From Brachynemurus nebulosus (Eukaryota > Arthropoda > Insecta > Neuroptera > Myrmeleontidae), in NCBI GenBank assembly GCA_035578155.1, contig JAPWDM010000005.1, positions 44,575,954 through 44,639,953 of the forward strand: 64,000 nucleotides of DNA, given 5' to 3'. The position numbers were made by a program, and so were the translations under genes. This document shows, piece after piece, positions 1 through 8,690 of this stretch; within the stretch, counting starts at the first letter, position 1; every line of letters starts with the position of its first letter. The notes under the pieces were generated by a model. It did not search any database. It was not told the DNA's origin and saw only the letters and a list, made by a program, of their open reading frames with translations.

Positions 1-1
1 T

Positions 2-70
2 GAAAATTTAGCATTCCTTAAATCACTAGGTCTTAAAGTGAAAAGAACCTGGTACTCACAAATGTGCTAA
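2..70 (+). CDS. C-terminal tail of an ORF entering from the left edge (partial)
   Basis: Frame 2 is open from the window edge for 22 codons, ending in residues LKVKRTWYSQMC and a TAA at 68-70. The composition looks coding (Lys/Arg/Trp/Tyr mix, no homopolymer), but 22 codons is too few to identify a family and chance openness cannot be excluded. It lies 164 nt upstream of the start of the next ORF on the same strand, which has its own TATA box. If real, two compact same-strand genes would suggest a large DNA transposon or virus-like insertion extending leftwards. Inference only. Confidence 0.3.
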   Translation, partial: ENLAFLKSLGLKVKRTWYSQMC

Positions 71-179
71 ATATTATTATCAGTTTGTAATTTGATGGTA
101 AACTAACAATAGCTATTAATAGCCATTTTCGAATACGTTCCACAAATTAACTAACTACCCCCACCACTTTTAATTATTC

Positions 180-215
180 TATATAAAGTTGTGGATTGTG
201 TGAATAATTTCAGTT
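180..215 (+). promoter_or_regulatory. Core promoter: TATA box and initiator
   Basis: TATATAAAG at 180-188 is followed by TCAGTT at 210-215. The latter matches the arthropod initiator TCAKTY, with its A at 212, about 32 nt after the first T of the TATA box, which is canonical spacing. The implied 5' leader is only about 22 nt before the ATG at 234, whose context (AAAAATGG) is favourable. Together these suggest that the downstream ORF is, or recently was, transcribed from its own promoter. Confidence 0.6.
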
Positions 216-233
216 CTACGGTGGCGGTAAAAA

Positions 234-719
234 ATGGCGTTTCTTGACATACAAGGCTATCAAGGAGCTAACAACGAATTTTATTTTAAAGAAGTTGGTA
301 TTGCTGCAGAAAATTCGGATGATATATTACATCTTATATTCGACGCACCGTTTGATTTCAACGAGTTGCCGAAGAAATATCAACGAGTAGCCAGTTGGCT
401 TTACCGAAATTGGCATGGGATACCTTGGTCGTATGGATTTATTCCATACAAAAAACTTCATACCATATTGAAACCTATATTAAAGAAGTATGATGTTATA
501 TACGTCAAGGGTGGTGAAAAGAAGAAATGGATATCAAGTTTGTTTGATGGTACCGAAAACCAGCCGTGGATTTTGAATTTGGAAGAAATATTTGATGTAC
601 CGAAGATTTCCATTCTGCGAGATGAATATTATTCAAGACGCTGTATGCTTCATTCAGATAAAATTTGTTCATTAGAAAATTGTATTCTTTTAAAAAATTT
701 TTATATGGAAAATAAATAG
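234..719 (+). CDS. Single-exon 161-aa protein of unknown function, possible DEDDh-exonuclease-like fold
   Basis: An ATG-started, intronless ORF of 161 codons with no frameshift. Visible features: D-x-Q-G-Y at residues 5-9; an aromatic segment WLYRNWHGIPWSYGFIPY (residues 55-72); YVKGGEKKKW around residues 90-99; and a C-terminal Cys/His cluster (C137, H139, C144, C149). From memory it resembles a multicopy family of short, intronless arthropod ORFs annotated only as uncharacterised. The order of an N-terminal D-x-Q-G, a central segment and a C-terminal H...CSLEN motif is reminiscent of the three Exo motifs of DEDDh 3'-5' exonucleases, but the usual acidic residues are not all present, so this is a fold guess, not an activity call. 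No signal peptide or membrane segment is seen. A good core promoter precedes it and AATAAA follows 56 nt after the stop. The compact layout suggests a mobile-element or virus-derived gene rather than a typical host gene. Confidence 0.6.
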   Translation: MAFLDIQGYQGANNEFYFKEVGIAAENSDDILHLIFDAPFDFNELPKKYQRVASWLYRNWHGIPWSYGFIPYKKLHTILKPILKKYDVIYVKGGEKKKWISSLFDGTENQPWILNLEEIFDVPKISILRDEYYSRRCMLHSDKICSLENCILLKNFYMENK

Positions 720-774
720 ATTTTAAGTAATATATAGATTTAAGCAATTTAATTTTTTGTATACATAGTCTATA

Positions 775-780
775 AATAAA
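775..780 (+). promoter_or_regulatory. Polyadenylation signal AATAAA
   Basis: A perfect AATAAA 56 nt after the stop codon of the 161-aa ORF, followed at once by an A-rich run (784-796). That run could be genomic A-richness or the remnant tail of a retrocopy. The upstream TATA/Inr argues against a simple retrocopy. Confidence 0.5.
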
Positions 781-796
781 ATTAAAAAAAAAAAAT

Positions 797-1950
797 ATGT
801 GCGTTTTATTTAATTATTACCCTGCATTCCCCTACTTTTTTACAGCAAAAAGTTTCTTTCGTTAACCTATAAGAGTATTAACAAAAATCTTATGAAATTT
901 ATTATTCTAATTGAAAAGCATATTTCATGATACACCCTGTATACTAAAATATTTATTAAAAATACTAAATATACACCCGTTATATATACATGATATTATT
1001 TGTATGTTAATGATAAAGTAGCAAATTCAAAATGTTCTACTCTATAAAAAATTTTGATTTTACAGACTTAAAAATTTAGTAAAACTCAATGCTGTTATCA
1101 TTTTTATATTAAGCGACGTGTTTATAGTAATTTAAAACCAAAAATTGAACTTTTATTCTGTTTAAAAATGTTAAATACAATACTATTATACCCTAATATA
1201 AATATATATCAGTATTAAAATGATATACATTGATTTTGCTGATTAAACAAATTTTTTGCAATATTTATAAATTATTTTATAATTAGATTTAATACTTATT
1301 CATAAATGGCTATACAATTCGTTTACTAGTATTCATAAAAATTAAAATTATATACAAATTTTCTTTCTTACTCTCAATATACAGAGTGTATACATAAAAT
1401 ATTTTTAATATACAGAGTCTATACATATGTACATACTGAATTATTTCAGATAATTTTCGTTTGATATAGAAACAGTTTTGTGCTACAGTCAAATTCAAAA
1501 ATGTTGTGCACCATAAGAAGTAATATTTTTTGTAACTTGTTAAAATTTCAAGAACTTTTGTTAGTTAACTAAAAAATTGGTCACTGTAGGTTAAATGTTA
1601 AAGTATTAAAACTGATAAAAATAATTTCTTGCTTGAGGCCTACAATGGGTGATATTTTTTACTAAACAATTTTTTAACTCATTAATATTCCATGACGTCA
1701 TCTTTCTTATACCAAAAAAACTCCATATATGAGTCATATGATCATAATTCAGCTAAAATAAACATTTAATTATTAGTTGTTTGTTTATTTTAATACTGAT
1801 AAAAATTCCTGGAATTTTCCAAGGTTAAATATACAAAAAAAACCCTGAGTTACAGTTGACACCCAAATTTCCGGCAGTACAGTAGCGGTCAGACATCTGG
1901 ACCCTGGAGTCTGAAATTAGTTTTGCGGTAGCGCTTGGTACAGTGCCCCC
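797..1950. other. AT-rich spacer, possible degraded repeat
   Basis: No coding sequence seen. Degenerate inverted termini containing TACACCCTGTATA (about 931-943) and its weak complement near 1381-1430 may bound an old element of about 500 bp. A perfect TGACGTCA octamer occurs at 1693-1700. Confidence 0.4.
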
Positions 1951-2440
1951 ACAAAATTTAGCGGCCGCCCCTTGGGTTAGGGTATTCCCCACATTTTTGA
2001 CTTGGTAGTTCGTTTAAAATGATGCAATTAAGGTAAGCGCGTGTTGGGGTTAAGGTTTGCACGTACAGTACGCTTCAAAAAGTGATCGGACACCTTTTTG
2101 CTCAGGGGGGCCCGCACTTTTGACACGGCAGTGTACCAAAAAATTTAGTAAAGTACGGCGTCAAAAGTTTGGGGCCACCCCTTTATGTTAGGGTATTCCC
2201 CACATTTTTTGACGTGATAGTTCGTTTAAGATGGCGCAATTAATGCAAGCGCGTGTTGGGGTCAAGGTTTGCACGTACAGTACGCTTCAAAAAGTGATAG
2301 GATACCTTTTTGGCCAGGGGGGTCCACACTTTTGACACGGTAGTGTACCAAAAATTTAAGTACAGTACGGTGTCAAAAGTTTGGGGCCACCCCCGAGTTA
2401 GGGTATTCCCCACATTTTGACGCGGTAGTGTTCCCCATCT
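1950..2440. repeat. GC-rich tandem repeat, ~210-bp unit, about 2.2 copies
   Basis: The phrase TTAGGGTATTCCCCACAT recurs at about 1977, 2188 and 2398, giving periods of 211 and 210 bp. Units share a GCGCGTGTTGGGGT..GTTTGCACGTACAGTACGC block, a run of G (CAGGGGGG) and ACTTTTGACACGG. The stretch is clearly more GC-rich than its surroundings. The units differ by scattered substitutions and short indels, so this is not a very recent duplication. No ORF runs through it. Confidence 0.75.
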
Positions 2441-2620
2441 ATCAAGTTATAACCTAAAATTCACTCTGCGCATGCGTCGTGTACTTAAATTCAATCTGCG
2501 CATGCGTTAGGTTTGCATTCAAAAACTACGTCAGTGCCGGCGCATAATGGGTTAACACAAAACCAAATTGTGATAAGTAAATTGTGATGACGCATAATGG
2601 GTTAACATAAATTAATTTGG
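2441..2620. repeat. Short direct duplications next to the tandem repeat
   Basis: CTGCGCATGCG occurs twice about 38 bp apart (near 2466 and 2504), and GCATAATGGGTTAAC occurs twice (near 2541 and 2591). This looks like a continuation of the duplicated, CpG-containing segment to the left; function unknown. Confidence 0.5.
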
Positions 2621-3889
2621 CTGCGGGTAATGACTCATCTCTTACGAATTTCAAGGCTAACAGTATGAGCGCGTGTGGGGTCAAATGTCAACAACAAATT
2701 TTAAATACATGTACCTGGTACGTGCCGGGTCAAAGGTTAAGGTTTGCACTAGTACCGTAAAGTTACACGATTTCAAACATTGGCAAAAGGGTTCAAGTTG
2801 GTTAGTTTTACGGTGTCACAGAACTCTTATAGCCTATCTACTGACTTTGTTTCTTGGATGACATGCAACGCATGCCGGAACTCGCTTTCTTGTAAACAAA
2901 CACAGGATAACCCAGTTTTTCTATTTTGTTCGTTGCATTCGTTCTCTAGAACACCCTCATTTCTCGACAACATTATCATCATCCGCATTGTCAACACACT
3001 TTAGTTTTCCATATTTTACTAGGGAAAAAGTCGGTGACAGTCGAAAAATACGGTGACAGTAAAACTAAGTTTTACAAGAGGTGAACTTGTATGTTCTACC
3101 TACCATACATATGTATAATATGCACATATGGTCTCCTCAAAACTTAACGGGGACTTAAAGTAATAACATTTATATATACCTATAAAAGATAATAATAGTA
3201 CGAGTACAACCAACTGCAGAGTGGCAGACAGTGTCACATGACCGAAAAAAACTCTGTGACAATGTTCTGTACTGTGACATGTTGTAAGTAAATGTAGTTT
3301 TATGTAATACTACATAATGCCCCTGAACAATGGAATGTTAATGTTGTTGAAATAATGTTATAAACTTTTTTTTCCAACAAAATTTGTTAGGGTATCGTAG
3401 AAAAAATCTCAAAACATGTCCAATTTCCCCAGTAATTCCTGCATCTTTCGACTTACTGAACATGAAATTTTGGATGTGCATGATACAGGTGTAAGTCCCA
3501 ATTGAATCTCGTTACGTAACAAATAGACAAATACTTCGTTAAAATTTCTGACAAAAAGCACTTAAAAAAATTAATTTTTTTGCGATTCCGGAACAAAAAC
3601 ACATACATATACTTTAGTCTCAAGATATTGTAACTTTTAGTTCAAAGAGGCTAAAGATACTTTCACTTTCGCTTTTAAGCCAATCAGCAAGCAGAATTTA
3701 TAAGACGATCACCAATCAGCAGGCGCAATTCCAAAAAGTGAAAAGTGGTCCCTAGTAGATAAATTTTTACTTGGCGGTATATTTTGATATTAAAAACATC
3801 CCTTAAAAGCCAAGTCTAAATTAACAGTGAAAATTCGGGAAAATGAATAAAAATTTCGTTTATGCCTTTTGCATATTTTGTGGTTGGTT
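2621..3889. other. Non-coding stretch with a CCAAT-bearing dispersed repeat
   Basis: No convincing gene; the open frames here are short and show no protein motif. A segment at about 3640-3735, with two CCAATCAGCA-like motifs, is shared with 24190-24295, where the corresponding motifs are CCAATCAGGA and CCAATCAACA, so it is a dispersed repeat. Confidence 0.45.
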
Positions 3890-3891
3890 AT

Positions 3892-3962
3892 TACCAGACT
3901 TGGGAAAAGAGTGATCCCTAACAGAATCGCCATATAAAATATTTTGGATTGGGGGGCTATAA
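3892..3962. repeat. Left arm of an outer inverted repeat around the palindrome
   Basis: The segment containing GATCCCTAACAGAATCGCCA and TTGGGGGGCTA is found in reverse complement at about 7065-7130. It encloses the whole 4304-6906 composite. The DNA between this arm and the palindrome is not itself inverted, so this is a separate, older pair of termini or repeats. Confidence 0.6.
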
Positions 3963-4303
3963 ATTTTATTACAAGGCTTAAGATTTTCCTCTGGATTTGA
4001 ATACTAGCCTAAGGAAACTTTTGAGAACAAATCAGTAAAAATTAAAAATTACCTATTTTTAATAATTTAATATATAATTCTAACTTTAAAAATAATTTTA
4101 AAAAATTAATGTTGAATAAATAAGTTGTCAACTGTAATAGAAATTAATTAAGTGGAATTGAAAATATTTATAATATAAACATATCTCTATTTCCTCTGTG
4201 ATTATTTAAATAACATGTATATCTCACCTTCTTTATACCTGCTTTAATGTAAACAAAATTGATTGTATTAGTAGATTGTATCACTCCAATATACCCGAAG
4301 TAA

Positions 4304-5121
4304 TATATTTAGACAATTACGTCACAAATTAGTTCAACCCTTCAAAATGACGTCATATAGATTTTAAACCAATAACTGAATACAAAATTTTTAATACTCC
4401 TTAAAAATACTCCTTCTCGATTTAACACTACGAGTTAGAAAAAGATAATATAATAATATAATCCAACCTAATTAAACAAAAACAACTGAAATATTAATGA
4501 TAATAATATAAAGAGGCGACTTACGTCGTTACCTATTTGTAACCACACTCCAGAAGAAGACGTAATTATAATGAGTTGTCTGTCAAATGTTACTCTTAAT
4601 AAGATTTTCAAATGTGTTTAATTTTGTACAGTAAGGCTCAACGTAATGGTAAACTAGTAATTAGATTTTACCGTGCAAATGGTTTAAATAGTTATAAATT
4701 ATAGCTATTTAATGACAAACAAATCAACCAAACTTTTCAATCTTATACCTAAACTTTTTCTATCAATAACAACTCACTCATATTTTATTTTAAAAATGCC
4801 TACTTTTTTAGCTTATCGTACTTTTTAACTTGACCTAGTAGTGTACTTTTAAATAGTTTTAGAAATCAGTTTACTTATTGCAATTCAAATGTTTGATGAA
4901 TTTCTGCCAGGAAAATTCAGCTACTACACCATATCTCACCAGGTCACCATAAAAAACGCTTTTATATTCTCCAGCCGCCATATTGAAATCACTGTTGTGT
5001 GAGGAGAATTTTGCCACGCATATTTGAAAAATAGAGTCCATAACCTTTAATTTGAGATATTGCAGATCTATTTTAAGCAACACCAATTTTTGAAAGCAGG
5101 GTGTCCCGTTCAGAAAGAATG

Positions 5122-5123
<2 letters not shown>
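4304..5123 (-). repeat. Palindrome left arm (R1-family repeat, 820 bp)
   Basis: Reverse complement of 5843-6662. Both arms are 820 bp, and I found no mismatch by eye through most of the length. The outer end reads TATATTTAGACAATTACGTC; the inner end reads GAACGGGACACCCTG in reverse and abuts a (TA)n tract. The outer ~650 bp belong to a dispersed family (R1 here), with diverged copies at 31857-32580 and 34087-38128. The inner ~170 bp differ from those copies. A perfect TGACGTCA lies at 4348-4355. Confidence 0.85.

Positions 5124-5209
<86 letters not shown>
5124..5209. repeat. (TA)n microsatellite, left of the mariner fragment
   Basis: An uninterrupted TA run of about 86 bp. It sits exactly between the inner end of the palindrome arm and the mariner remnant, and it replaces the expected left terminal inverted repeat of the mariner. 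Confidence 0.95.
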
Positions 5210-5210
<1 letters not shown>

Positions 5211-5761
5211 GAAGTGAAGTGCGTGCTGTAATTCGTTTTCTCTGTGCTAAAGGCTTAAAAGCAATTGACATTCATCGTCAAATCAGTGAAGTTTATGGTG
5301 AAAACATTATGAGTGAAGGAATGGTGCGGAAATGGGTTAGGGCCTTCAAAGATGGCCGCACAAACGTTCATGATGAGGAACGAAGTGGGCGACCTTCAGT
5401 CATTACCGATGATCCCATTCAAAAAGTGGACTGTAAAGTGAAAGAGAACAGACGGTTCACAATTTCGTCCTTAGCTGAAAAATTTCTTGCTGTATCAAGA
5501 AGTGTTTTCTACGAAATTGTGTCCGAACGTGATGAAGAAGTAAAAACGTCTGTGCAGCAGTGGTTGTCCAGTATGGCGGCAAGCTTCTTTGACGACGGCA
5601 TACAAAAGCTGCTCCCAAGGTACGACAAGTGCCTTAATAATAATGGAAATTATGTAGAGAAGTAGAGGAAAGAATGCTCTTTCAGATAAATAGTTTTGTT
5701 TGAAAAATTTACTTGTTGATTTTTTTATATCAAAACAGTACTTACTTTAAAAACATGCCTC

Positions 5762-5762
<1 letters not shown>
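5211..5762 (+). mobile_element. Internally deleted mariner element, left end missing
   Basis: Transposase-coding sequence begins immediately after the (TA)n tract. The right side ends in a mariner-like terminal sequence with AGTACTTACTTTAAAAACAT, then GCCTCG at 5757-5762, followed by TA, the mariner target dinucleotide. The left terminal inverted repeat is absent, so the copy is not mobile by itself. It lies in the loop of the 820-bp palindrome, flanked by (TA)n on both sides. Confidence 0.8.
5213..5665 (+). pseudogene. Mariner transposase, in-frame deletion of the catalytic core
   Basis: Residues SEVRAVIRFLCAKGLKAIDI open a mariner/SETMAR-type N-terminal helix-turn-helix, followed by the typical WVRAFKDGRTNVHDEERSGR linker and a second helix-turn-helix containing RRFTISSLAEKF. 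At about residue 103 the frame jumps to the mariner C-terminus (VQQWLSSMAASFFDDGIQKL), ending in YVEK and a stop. At about 150 residues against a usual ~345, roughly 200 residues including all three DDD catalytic aspartates are missing. The reading frame is nevertheless kept across the deletion. No in-frame ATG precedes SEVR: the ATG at 5209 is one base out of frame and a TGA lies just upstream. Not a functional transposase; a DNA-binding-only product is conceivable but unsupported. Confidence 0.85.

Positions 5763-5833
<71 letters not shown>
5763..5833. repeat. (TA)n microsatellite, right of the mariner fragment
   Basis: About 71 bp of pure TA joining the mariner right terminus to a ten-base spacer and the right palindrome arm. 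It could have expanded from the TA target duplication. Confidence 0.95.
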
Positions 5834-5835
<2 letters not shown>

Positions 5836-5842
5836 TTTCTAG

Positions 5843-6662
5843 GACATTCTTTCTGAACGGGACACCCTGCTTTCAAAAATTGGTGTTGCTTAAAATAGAT
5901 CTGCAATATCTCAAATTAAAGGTTATGGACTCTATTTTTCAAATATGCGTGGCAAAATTCTCCTCACACAACAGTGATTTCAATATGGCGGCTGGAGAAT
6001 ATAAAAGCGTTTTTTATGGTGACCTGGTGAGATATGGTGTAGTAGCTGAATTTTCCTGGCAGAAATTCATCAAACATTTGAATTGCAATAAGTAAACTGA
6101 TTTCTAAAACTATTTAAAAGTACACTACTAGGTCAAGTTAAAAAGTACGATAAGCTAAAAAAGTAGGCATTTTTAAAATAAAATATGAGTGAGTTGTTAT
6201 TGATAGAAAAAGTTTAGGTATAAGATTGAAAAGTTTGGTTGATTTGTTTGTCATTAAATAGCTATAATTTATAACTATTTAAACCATTTGCACGGTAAAA
6301 TCTAATTACTAGTTTACCATTACGTTGAGCCTTACTGTACAAAATTAAACACATTTGAAAATCTTATTAAGAGTAACATTTGACAGACAACTCATTATAA
6401 TTACGTCTTCTTCTGGAGTGTGGTTACAAATAGGTAACGACGTAAGTCGCCTCTTTATATTATTATCATTAATATTTCAGTTGTTTTTGTTTAATTAGGT
6501 TGGATTATATTATTATATTATCTTTTTCTAACTCGTAGTGTTAAATCGAGAAGGAGTATTTTTAAGGAGTATTAAAAATTTTGTATTCAGTTATTGGTTT
6601 AAAATCTATATGACGTCATTTTGAAGGGTTGAACTAATTTGTGACGTAATTGTCTAAATATA
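5843..6662 (+). repeat. Palindrome right arm (R1-family repeat, 820 bp)
   Basis: Equal in length to the left arm and apparently identical to it in reverse complement. The 71-codon open frame inside it (5880-6095) is mirrored in the left arm only because the DNA is inverted; there is no independent sign of coding. A perfect TGACGTCA lies at 6611-6618. Confidence 0.85.
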
Positions 6663-6740
6663 AAATTTCAGGTCTAGGTCGCTCATAATTTTCGACATAG
6701 TTTAATTTTTGCATTAGAAAAATATAAAGATAGGTATGTA

Positions 6741-6906
6741 TACACGGAGAGAAAATTCCTATAAAAATTACTGTGCTCATACTACAATCGACGTGTAACA
6801 GGCGAACATATCCAATTTTACCGTACAAAAATTAGATATGTTCGCCTGTTACACGTCGATTGTAGTATGAGCACAGTAATTTTTATAGGAATTTTCTCTC
6901 CGTGTA
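6741..6906. mobile_element. Hairpin MITE with perfect 72-bp arms, CACGGAGAG family
   Basis: Arms 6741-6812 and 6835-6906 are perfect reverse complements around a 22-nt loop. The ends read TA-CACGGAGAGA ... TCTCTCCGTG-TA, consistent with a TA target duplication and Tc1/mariner-like mobilisation. The arm sequence matches one end of the larger elements at 11202-12025 and 18580-19361, so this element looks like an inverted duplication of a single terminus. It is only 79 bp from the 820-bp palindrome. Confidence 0.85.
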
Positions 6907-7064
6907 GATAACAGACAAAATGATTCATATTGGAAATTAAAAAACACAAACGACACACACAACATAGATGATGTAGTAATTAGCAATTAAATGTCGTAAA
7001 TCTGATTTTTAAAGAGATTGATAATATTTTTACGTTTTATGACAGCACTCCAGCTACATTCGTA

Positions 7065-7130
7065 GCCCCCCAGTATAAAATATTTTATATGGCGATTCTG
7101 TTAGGGATCATTTTTCCCATTTCTAGTTAT
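7065..7130. repeat. Right arm of the outer inverted repeat
   Basis: Reverse complement of 3892-3962: TAGCCCCCCA ... TGGCGATTCTGTTAGGGATC. See the left-arm entry. Confidence 0.6.
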
Positions 7131-8638
7131 TACCTAATGCTTAATGTTATGCACTAACATAAGTAGTGTTTGTCTGCTGGCCTAAGCTATATTCAGCACT
7201 CCTAAAGAAAATATCTTTTTTTAACGGGATATAGGGAGCCAAATTATCAGATGATTTAACTTTTTAGTAACATTATCAAATATATTTATTTATTTTTATT
7301 ATAAACCTTAAAACATATATTTAAATGTCCACTATATTATCCCAAAAACTACTAAGGAGTCCTAACTTACTGCGTGTCCAACATACACTTTAAAAAATTT
7401 TGAAATTTAAAACTATTCTTGACGAAGTTTCCATTCTTCTAATTTTGAATTCACTATTTGGATGATTATTTGACAGTAAAAAATCTCCCATAAAATTTTA
7501 AATGTGTTTGATCCAATATTCTCTGTATCCACTTTTATGGATACAGATATATCAGATATGGTATACCAGATCTAATGGTTTTTGTTAGACTAACGTAAAT
7601 AGATTTAAAAATTATAAAAAAAAAAAATGTATACCAAATACAAAGTTGTAGTTTTACATTTCAAATATTTTATAATCCAAAATTGTTACAATTTATTTAT
7701 ATTAATAACAATGATAATGTAAATAATAAAAGATTATAATAATAATAATTATTTTAGCACAATTATAATAATAAAATATACACAAAATGATTGCATTAAA
7801 ACTTTATCTATAAACAAAAAACGCATTAAAATAGGGAAACCACTGATACTCTTATACTATGAAAATTTCCACTTTATAATATAGGCAAACAATTCAACAT
7901 TTACGTTAACTGTGTTGTATGAAAACTTTCAGTTGTTGTGGCGCACTCATTGTCAGTTTAGCAAGTTATTTATGATTTTACAAAGTCGAAATAAGTGTTT
8001 TGGAGTTGAAAACCCACATTTTCCCTTCAATTTTTACTAATTTTGGTTAATAAATTTAATATTAATAAATAATAATTATATAATGTTAATTATAATTTTA
8101 AATATTAATTCTTTCCTCGTCATATAGAATAAGGGAAACGTACCAGAAATCAATAGAAACTCATATTACCAAATATTTTCGTGTGTAAATTTCTAATCGA
8201 TTTACTTCGTGAAACGAAAAATAAAATAGACAAAAATTCAATTTTCACTGTGTAGTGAAAGTTTTTTGATGTGTAAATAATATTTTTGGTGTCAGTGCAA
8301 TGATTCGTACTTTTACAGAAATCATTTTTATCGATATGTAAATTTTATGTCTGTCGTTTCGTCTGTCACACTTGAATAAAATGATATTTTGCTATATATA
8401 GATAGACAGTTAGATAGAGCAATGTGCAGCTATGAGTAAGGTATACATGATGTAAAATGCTTATATTCTAGCATTAGTTTAAAATGAGCATAGTGATAAG
8501 TGGGATACGGGAATACGGGAATACGAATGCTGCATTTATATATAGGTAGGTATGCATAATATCAGAATACTAGGAAATATAAGGGGAATTCTCGTAAACC
8601 TGTAAGTAGGGGTAGACATAGCTAAAAATTTCTTAAAT
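7131..8638. other. AT-rich non-coding stretch
   Basis: No coding signature, repeat pair or RNA gene recognised; only short A/T runs and one small open frame without motifs. Confidence 0.5.
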
Positions 8639-8690
8639 ACAATCGAACCTCCTATAACGCGATTAACTGATACCGTGTTATATGGAAACT
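8637..8690. mobile_element. Single pogo-like terminus (fragment)
   Basis: TACAATCGAACCTCCTATAA followed by CGCGATTA resembles the complete pogo/Tigger-like MITE terminus at 28629 (CAGTCACCCCTCCTATAACA). No matching right end was found nearby, so this is probably a truncated copy. A similar single terminus (GTGAAACCTCATTATAAC) lies near 14900. Confidence 0.4.

Noticed and set aside
4871..6095. Identical open frames on opposite strands (4871-5125 minus, 5880-6095 plus) beside the mariner fragment
   Set aside because: They are the same DNA in the two palindrome arms, so agreement between them is not independent evidence of coding; no domain is visible.
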